Translations under genes and position numbers: made by a program
The notes under the pieces: generated by a model
What the model saw: the letters and a program-made list of their open reading frames with translations, nothing else
What the model was told of the DNA's origin: nothing
Database searches by the model: none
Assembly (NCBI GenBank): GCA_007121975.1
Contig: SKJO01000275.1
Location: 1 to 9,003 of the forward strand
Direction: 5' to 3'
Source of the DNA: Nitriliruptoraceae bacterium
GTDB taxonomy: Bacteria > Actinomycetota > Nitriliruptoria > Nitriliruptorales > Nitriliruptoraceae
Length of the DNA: 9,003 nt
Shown here: one piece after another, positions 4,922-9,003 of the stretch
Numbering within the stretch: position 1 is the first letter of the stretch
Layout: each line of letters opens with the position of its first letter

Positions 4922-7810
4922 TCAGCGTCCCAGCACGTCGCGTCGGCGGCCCCACAGCACCAGCAGTGCGGGCTGCACCAGCAGGCAGGCCAGCAGCGCG
5001 TAGCCGATCATCAGGGTGCTGACCTGCCCGAACTGCACCACCGGGGTGCTCTCCGAGAGCGTCAGCACCGCGAAGGCCAGCCCGGTGGTGACCGCCGATC
5101 CGATCAGTGCGGGTCCGGTGTTGCGCAGCGAGTCGCCGATCGCGACCTCGGCCAGCATCCCGCGTGACCGGGCTTCGCGGAACCGGTTGATCAGGTGGAT
5201 GCCGTAGGGCACCCCGATGCCCACCGCGATCGAGGCGACGGTTGCGGTCAGCGCGTTGAACGACAGCCCGATCAGGCGCATGGTGCCCAGCACCAGGCTC
5301 AGCGCCACGACGCTGGGCACGATACCGATGAGCCCGAGCCCGACGCTGCGGGAGGTCAGCAGGGTCGCGCCGACCAGCAGCACCGCCGCGGAGGCGAGCG
5401 AGATCAGAATCGCCAGCAGCTGTGCGGCCGACAGCGACGAGATGATCTCGGCCTGAACCAGCGGATCGGAGACGACCGTCACCTGCGCACCGGTGGCAGC
5501 GACGGGGGCGGCCGCGGCCTCGAGATCGGCGGCGAGCCGGTCGGCGCCGTCGGGGCCGGCCGCGCTCGACACGATCATCAGCAGCCCCTGATCGTCGAGC
5601 ACGTCGGCCAGCGCATCGGGGGCGTGGCGGGCCAGGACGTCCAGCAGGTCGGGCCAGGCATCGTCCTCGACCGCATCAGGCCCGGTGGCGGGGTCGTAGC
5701 CGGCGGCCTCGAGGTCGTCGAGGATGCGCAGCAGCTCACGGTCGTCGTCGGAGAGCACCTCGTCGGGCAGGCCGCCCCCGGCGAGTGTCGCCAGGCTCAG
5801 CTCCGCGGCCGGGAGGGCGGCAAGTGCCGCCAGGTCGGCGTCCGACAGGCCGGCGGGGCGGTCCTCAGCGATGCCCTGCGCGATCGCTTCGCGCACGCTG
5901 GTGGCGAGCTCGTCGGGGTCGGAGGTGGCGACCAGCGCGGCCAGCGGCGAGCGTCCGTCGGGCAGCCGCGTCGACAGGGCCTGCTCGAGGTCGGCGGGCA
6001 GCTCCACGTCGTCGTCGTCGACCAGGTCGGGGTCGATCGGATCGGGCAGGTCGACTTCGGCCGCCGCGGCGACCGGGTCGTCCCACGCCTCGAGGTCGGC
6101 GGCCAGGGCGTCGCGGGTCTGCTCGCCGAGCTCGGCGTAGCGCTCGACGAGCTCGAAGGGTGAGACCACCTCGGCACGGTCACCGACCAGCCTGACGCCG
6201 TCGATGTCGACGAGCCGTGGGGCCAACTCGGCGGCCGCCCCCAGCAGCTGCGCGTCCTCGGGGTCTCCGTCGACCAGTACGTAGGTGCGCTCGCCGACGT
6301 CGCCGCCGAACTGCGCGTCCAGCCGGTCGAGGGTGGCCACGATCGGGTCGCCCTCGGGCAGGAAGTCGCGCTCGTTGAACTCGGTGTCCAGGCCGCTTGC
6401 GACCACCGAGCTGACCGCGACGACAAGCGCCGCGACGGCCAGCGCCGGCGCGGCGTGGCGGGTGGCAAGCGCGGCCGTGGCCCGGACCCACAGGGGATCG
6501 CGACCGACGGCTGGGGCGGCGAGCGGTGGCGTCGGGACGTCGCTCGGCGGGGGGAGTGCGTCCCCGTTCGCAGCAGCCACCGCCGCGGTGTCGGCCTCGG
6601 CGGCCCGCCTGGCGGCACGCCGGTCCAGGCGCCGGTCGATGAGCGTGCGGGTGGCGGGCACCGCTCCGCCCAGGATCAGGAACGCGGCGACGATGCCGAT
6701 GGCCGCCAGGATCCCGAAGTCGCGGATCGGCGGCAGGGGCGTGGCGACGTTGGCCAGGAACCCCGCGACCGAGGCGATCGTGGCCAGGATCAGGGCGACG
6801 CCGACGGTGACCAGGGTGACGTAGGCAGCCCGGTCCGGGTCGTCGCCGCGGGCACGCTGCTCGCGGTAGCGGGTGGTCAGGTGGACCGAGTAGTCGATGC
6901 CGAGCCCCACGAGCAGCACCGGGATGGCGATGCCGATCTGGTTGAAGGCCCCCAGCACTCCCAGACCTCCCGGACCGAGCAGCGCCGAGAAGCCGATCAT
7001 CCATACGATGCTGGCGATGAGCCCGAGGAATCCGACCACCACGTCGGCCACCGACCGGAACAGCCAGGCCAGCACCAGCAGCACCAACAGCAGCGAGGTG
7101 CCCAGCAGCACCGGCAGGTCGCGTTCGAGGGCAGCCTCGATGCCGTCCTCGATGGCGGTGATCGACAGCACCGAGGAGCGCAGCCCGTCCAGCTGCGCCT
7201 CGTCGACCAGGGCCGCCACCTGCCGGGCGGCCGCCGCCCGGTCCTCGCTGTCGGCGTTGGTGTCGAACGCGACCGACACCAGGCCGCTGCGTGCCCGGGG
7301 TGGGGCGAGCTCCAGGTCGTCGGAGAACAGCGGCTCGATCTGGTCCAGGGCGGCGTCGAGCACCCCCTCGATCAGCAGGGCCGCGCTGGTCTCGTTGAAC
7401 TCCGCCAGCGTCTGGTCCTGCGTCTCGGCCGCAGAGGCGAACGGCAGCGCGAAGGTCGCGATCGGCTCGCGGCCGGTGCGTTCGGGAGCCAGCACCGGCG
7501 CGATCACCGGATCGCCACGCAGGGTCTGGGCCAGCTGGTCCACGGCCACCAGCACGTCACGCTCGAGCACGTCGCCACCGGGGCCGGCATCGAGCAGCAC
7601 CTGCACGGAGCTCGCCGCCTCGAAGCGTTCGCCGATGTCGTCGAGGGTGTCGGCGACGCCGCCTTCGGGCGCGAAGCCCTCCACCCCGGTGTCGACCTCG
7701 AGGTTGCCCGCAGCGGCCCCCAGCACCAGCGTGAGGGTCAGCAGCACGCCGAGGGTGACGGCCGGCGCGCGGATCGCGATGCGTGCCAGCAGGTGCATCA
7801 GCCGGTTCAC
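4922..7810 (-). CDS. RND superfamily exporter (MMPL/COG1033 type)
   Basis: A 962-residue inner-membrane transporter with the duplicated RND plan: TM1 about 14-36, a ~195-residue extracytoplasmic loop, TM2-6 (233-387), a Pro/Ala/Arg linker (390-447), TM7 (452-472), a larger ~320-residue loop, and TM8-12 (796-953). The first half carries the proton-relay motif GLGIDYSVHL (302-310, Asp306) followed by TRYRE. The second half has the equivalent GIGVPYGIHL (864-872) followed by NRFRE, with Pro868 in place of Asp. Loop 2 contains an acidic patch with four consecutive Asp near residues 598-601. Such proteins use proton flux to export lipids, hopanoid-like molecules or drugs; the substrate is unknown. 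The start is GTG at 7810 with GGGGGAGG 6 nt upstream, overlapping the TetR stop by 4 bp (GTGA), so translation is coupled. TetR control is likely. Confidence 0.92.
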   Translation of the reverse strand: MNRLMHLLARIAIRAPAVTLGVLLTLTLVLGAAAGNLEVDTGVEGFAPEGGVADTLDDIGERFEAASSVQVLLDAGPGGDVLERDVLVAVDQLAQTLRGDPVIAPVLAPERTGREPIATFALPFASAAETQDQTLAEFNETSAALLIEGVLDAALDQIEPLFSDDLELAPPRARSGLVSVAFDTNADSEDRAAAARQVAALVDEAQLDGLRSSVLSITAIEDGIEAALERDLPVLLGTSLLLVLLVLAWLFRSVADVVVGFLGLIASIVWMIGFSALLGPGGLGVLGAFNQIGIAIPVLLVGLGIDYSVHLTTRYREQRARGDDPDRAAYVTLVTVGVALILATIASVAGFLANVATPLPPIRDFGILAAIGIVAAFLILGGAVPATRTLIDRRLDRRAARRAAEADTAAVAAANGDALPPPSDVPTPPLAAPAVGRDPLWVRATAALATRHAAPALAVAALVVAVSSVVASGLDTEFNERDFLPEGDPIVATLDRLDAQFGGDVGERTYVLVDGDPEDAQLLGAAAELAPRLVDIDGVRLVGDRAEVVSPFELVERYAELGEQTRDALAADLEAWDDPVAAAAEVDLPDPIDPDLVDDDDVELPADLEQALSTRLPDGRSPLAALVATSDPDELATSVREAIAQGIAEDRPAGLSDADLAALAALPAAELSLATLAGGGLPDEVLSDDDRELLRILDDLEAAGYDPATGPDAVEDDAWPDLLDVLARHAPDALADVLDDQGLLMIVSSAAGPDGADRLAADLEAAAAPVAATGAQVTVVSDPLVQAEIISSLSAAQLLAILISLASAAVLLVGATLLTSRSVGLGLIGIVPSVVALSLVLGTMRLIGLSFNALTATVASIAVGIGVPYGIHLINRFREARSRGMLAEVAIGDSLRNTGPALIGSAVTTGLAFAVLTLSESTPVVQFGQVSTLMIGYALLACLLVQPALLVLWGRRRDVLGR

Positions 7811-8451
7811 CGCGGGCCTCCCCCAACATCGTCGTTCGACGGGGCGAGCACCCCGCGCAGCAGCCGCTGGGCGGCGTCGGGTCCGAGGTCGACGCCGAGG
7901 TCGCGCAGCAGCAGCAGGCCGAGCACGGCGGCGAGCAGCGCCTGGGTCAGCGCCCGGCGCTCGGTGGCGTCGACCGACGGCGCCGGCTGCTCGGCGGCGG
8001 TGGACGAGGTGTCGGCGGCGGTGAGTACCTCGTCGACGAACGCCAGCGACCGCGTGGTGAGTCGGTCGATGACTCCACCGAGCTCGGGGTGGCTCGGGCG
8101 CAGCCGGGCCAGCTCGACGAGTACCAGCAGCTCACCGGCGGGCGCCTCGCGAAGCAGGTAGCGCGCAGCCTCGGCGGTTCGGTCGGGTTCGGTGGCCGCG
8201 AGGATCGCCGGCAGGGCGGTGGTGCTGAAGCGGGCCATCTGCACCTCGCTGAGCTCGAGCAGCAGGTCGGCCTTGGTCGCGAAGTTGGAGTAGAACGCGC
8301 CCCGGCTGTACCCGGCCCGGGCGGTGATCGCGTCGATGGATGCGCCGGCGAACCCGTGCGCGGCGAACTCCTCGGCGGCGGCTTCGAGCAGGCGGGTACG
8401 GGTCTCGGCCTGGGTCTGGGCCCGGGTCTGCCGGCGTCGCTCGGGGTTCAT
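7807..8451 (-). CDS. TetR family transcriptional regulator
   Basis: 214 residues. The N-terminal DNA-binding domain is typical: RLLEAAAEEFAAHGF (20-34), then a helix-turn-helix in about 37-56, IDAITARAGYSRGAFYSNF, followed by KADLLLEL. The rest is a helical ligand-binding and dimerisation domain with a Leu-rich helix near 171-182 and no recognisable ligand motif. The ATG at 8451 overlaps the upstream gene's TGA by 4 bp (ATGA). The 3' end overlaps the exporter start by 4 bp (GTGA), placing the regulator between two membrane-protein genes in one operon. It probably represses its own operon and responds to an exported or toxic compound. The operator is expected upstream of the first gene, outside the window. 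An Arg-rich leader (residues 5-20) precedes the HTH. The SD is a weak GAGGCGGGG. Confidence 0.93.
   Translation of the reverse strand: MNPERRRQTRAQTQAETRTRLLEAAAEEFAAHGFAGASIDAITARAGYSRGAFYSNFATKADLLLELSEVQMARFSTTALPAILAATEPDRTAEAARYLLREAPAGELLVLVELARLRPSHPELGGVIDRLTTRSLAFVDEVLTAADTSSTAAEQPAPSVDATERRALTQALLAAVLGLLLLRDLGVDLGPDAAQRLLRGVLAPSNDDVGGGPR
7817..7824 (-). promoter_or_regulatory. Ribosome binding site for the GTG start of the RND exporter
   Basis: GGGGGAGG (complement of 7817-7824) lies 6 nt before GTG at 7810. It sits inside the last codons of the TetR gene. It supports GTG 7810 over the internal ATG four codons later. Confidence 0.65.
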
Positions 8452-9003
8452 CGCCCCGCCTCGACGCTGCTCCGCAGGTCAGTCGTTCCCCGTGCGTGGG
8501 CCGCCCCACGGCCGCTGCGCCGCCACACGGCCAGGCCTGCCACCGCGGCCAGCGCGAGCAGCCCCCCGATCAGCGCGAGCGGCTGCCAGGCCACCGGGTC
8601 CTGGCCGGGGGAGCGCAGCACGGTGGTCAGCGAGCCGTCGGGACCGGTGGCTGCGGTCGCCAGGCGTGCACCTTCATCGAGCACCGCCGCAGTCACCGCC
8701 TCGCGCTGTCCGGAACGGTCCGCGGTGTCCACGACCTCGTCGAGTGCGTCGGGCAGCTCGGCGGCGCCCTGGGCCAGCTCCTCGGTCCCGTCGGCGAGTT
8801 CACGGGTGCCCTCGGCCAGGTCCTCGGTGCCCTCGGCCAGCTCGCGGGTGCCGCCGGCCAGCTCGTCGGTGCCGTCGGCGAGTTCGCGGCTTCCCCCGGC
8901 CAGCTCGCGGGTGCCCCCGGCCAGCTCCCGGGTACCGCCGGCGACCTGCCCGGCCCCGTCGGCCAACGCCCCGGCACCCCCGGCGAGCTCGCGGGTGCCC
9001 CCG
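8448..9003 (-). CDS. Heptad-repeat coiled-coil membrane protein, YhgE/Pip-like C-terminal part (5' end outside window)
   Basis: The frame is open to the window edge, giving 184 visible residues. Residues 1-84 are twelve consecutive 7-residue repeats of the form GGTRELA, DGTEELA or EGTRELA. A short extracytoplasmic segment follows, then one membrane helix (about 140-159, starting WQPLALIGGLLAL) and a basic tail WRRSGRG. YhgE/Pip-like and other actinobacterial envelope proteins have similar L-A-x-G heptads, but those usually end in several membrane helices, so this is a resemblance rather than a firm assignment. An internal TTG at 8966 falls mid-repeat and is not a credible start. The stop overlaps the TetR start (ATGA), coupling it to TetR and the RND exporter. 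It may act as a periplasm-facing partner or spacer for the exporter, which is inference. Confidence 0.7.
   Translation of the reverse strand, partial: GGTRELAGGAGALADGAGQVAGGTRELAGGTRELAGGSRELADGTDELAGGTRELAEGTEDLAEGTRELADGTEELAQGAAELPDALDEVVDTADRSGQREAVTAAVLDEGARLATAATGPDGSLTTVLRSPGQDPVAWQPLALIGGLLALAAVAGLAVWRRSGRGAAHARGTTDLRSSVEAGR
8751..9002 (-). repeat. 21-bp in-frame tandem repeats (12 visible heptads)
   Basis: Twelve 21-bp units encode heptads with Gly at position 2, Leu (once Val) at 6 and Ala (Pro in the last) at 7. Five visible units code for the same or nearly the same GGTRELA/GGSRELA heptad, and several share long identical nucleotide runs. The array continues beyond the window edge. 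Units are directly adjacent without spacers, so this is a protein-coding repeat prone to unit gain or loss. Confidence 0.9.

Noticed and set aside
4902..4955. Upstream GTG start of YceH at 4955
   Set aside because: It would add 18 residues without family similarity and overlap the exporter's 3' end. The conserved family sequence begins immediately after ATG 4901.
6455..8161. 568-codon plus-strand open frame opposite the RND and TetR genes
   Set aside because: Its composition is Arg/Gln/Gly/His-rich with no recognisable domain, and it crosses the boundary of two well-supported genes on the other strand.
8751..9002. CRISPR-like or satellite repeat array
   Set aside because: Units are contiguous 21-mers without spacers and keep a single open reading frame with a heptad pattern, so they are coding repeats.

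Overview
The window is very GC-rich and has almost no non-coding space. It uses GTG and TTG starts, one gene looks leaderless, and one encoded protein carries an actinobacterial resuscitation-promoting-factor (Rpf) domain. This points to a chromosomal segment of an actinobacterium (Actinomycetota). S-layer-homology-like repeats fused to the Rpf domain hint at a deep-branching, non-mycolate lineage, but that is inference. I see no rRNA, tRNA, CRISPR array, integrase, transposase or phage gene.

Layout, left to right. (1) At 1-77 (minus) is the first 25 codons of a gene with a signal-peptide-like N-terminus, leaving the window. (2) Divergent from it, 253-933 (plus) encodes a MobA/MocA-type nucleotidyltransferase, probably for molybdenum-cofactor maturation. 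(3) It collides tail to tail, with a 52-bp overlap, with 882-1937 (minus). That gene encodes a secreted wall-active protein: signal peptide, three SLH-like repeats, charged coiled coil, Rpf lytic domain. (4) A 281-bp gap rich in inverted repeats precedes it. (5) 2219-3529 (minus) encodes a membrane acyltransferase-3 family protein. (6) Divergent from that, 3732-4157 (plus) encodes a small protein made only of a cyclic-nucleotide-binding fold. (7) From 9003 down to 4209 runs a compact minus-strand block: a partial coiled-coil membrane protein resembling the C-terminus of YhgE/Pip-like proteins, a TetR regulator, a 962-residue RND/MMPL exporter and a YceH (DUF480) protein. The first three genes overlap by 4 bp at each junction, and YceH follows 20 bp after the exporter.

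Much of the window concerns the cell envelope: peptidoglycan remodelling (Rpf), surface acylation (acyltransferase 3), and export with a linked regulator (coiled-coil protein, TetR, RND). The translationally coupled coiled-coil/TetR/RND block is the most system-like unit and is probably self-regulated by its TetR protein. I cannot claim a clearly new system. The items most worth a second look are that export block with its 12-heptad repeat, the exporter's asymmetric proton-relay motif, the SLH-coiled coil-Rpf fusion and the palindromes ahead of it, and the cNMP-fold protein lacking the usual phosphate-binding arginine.
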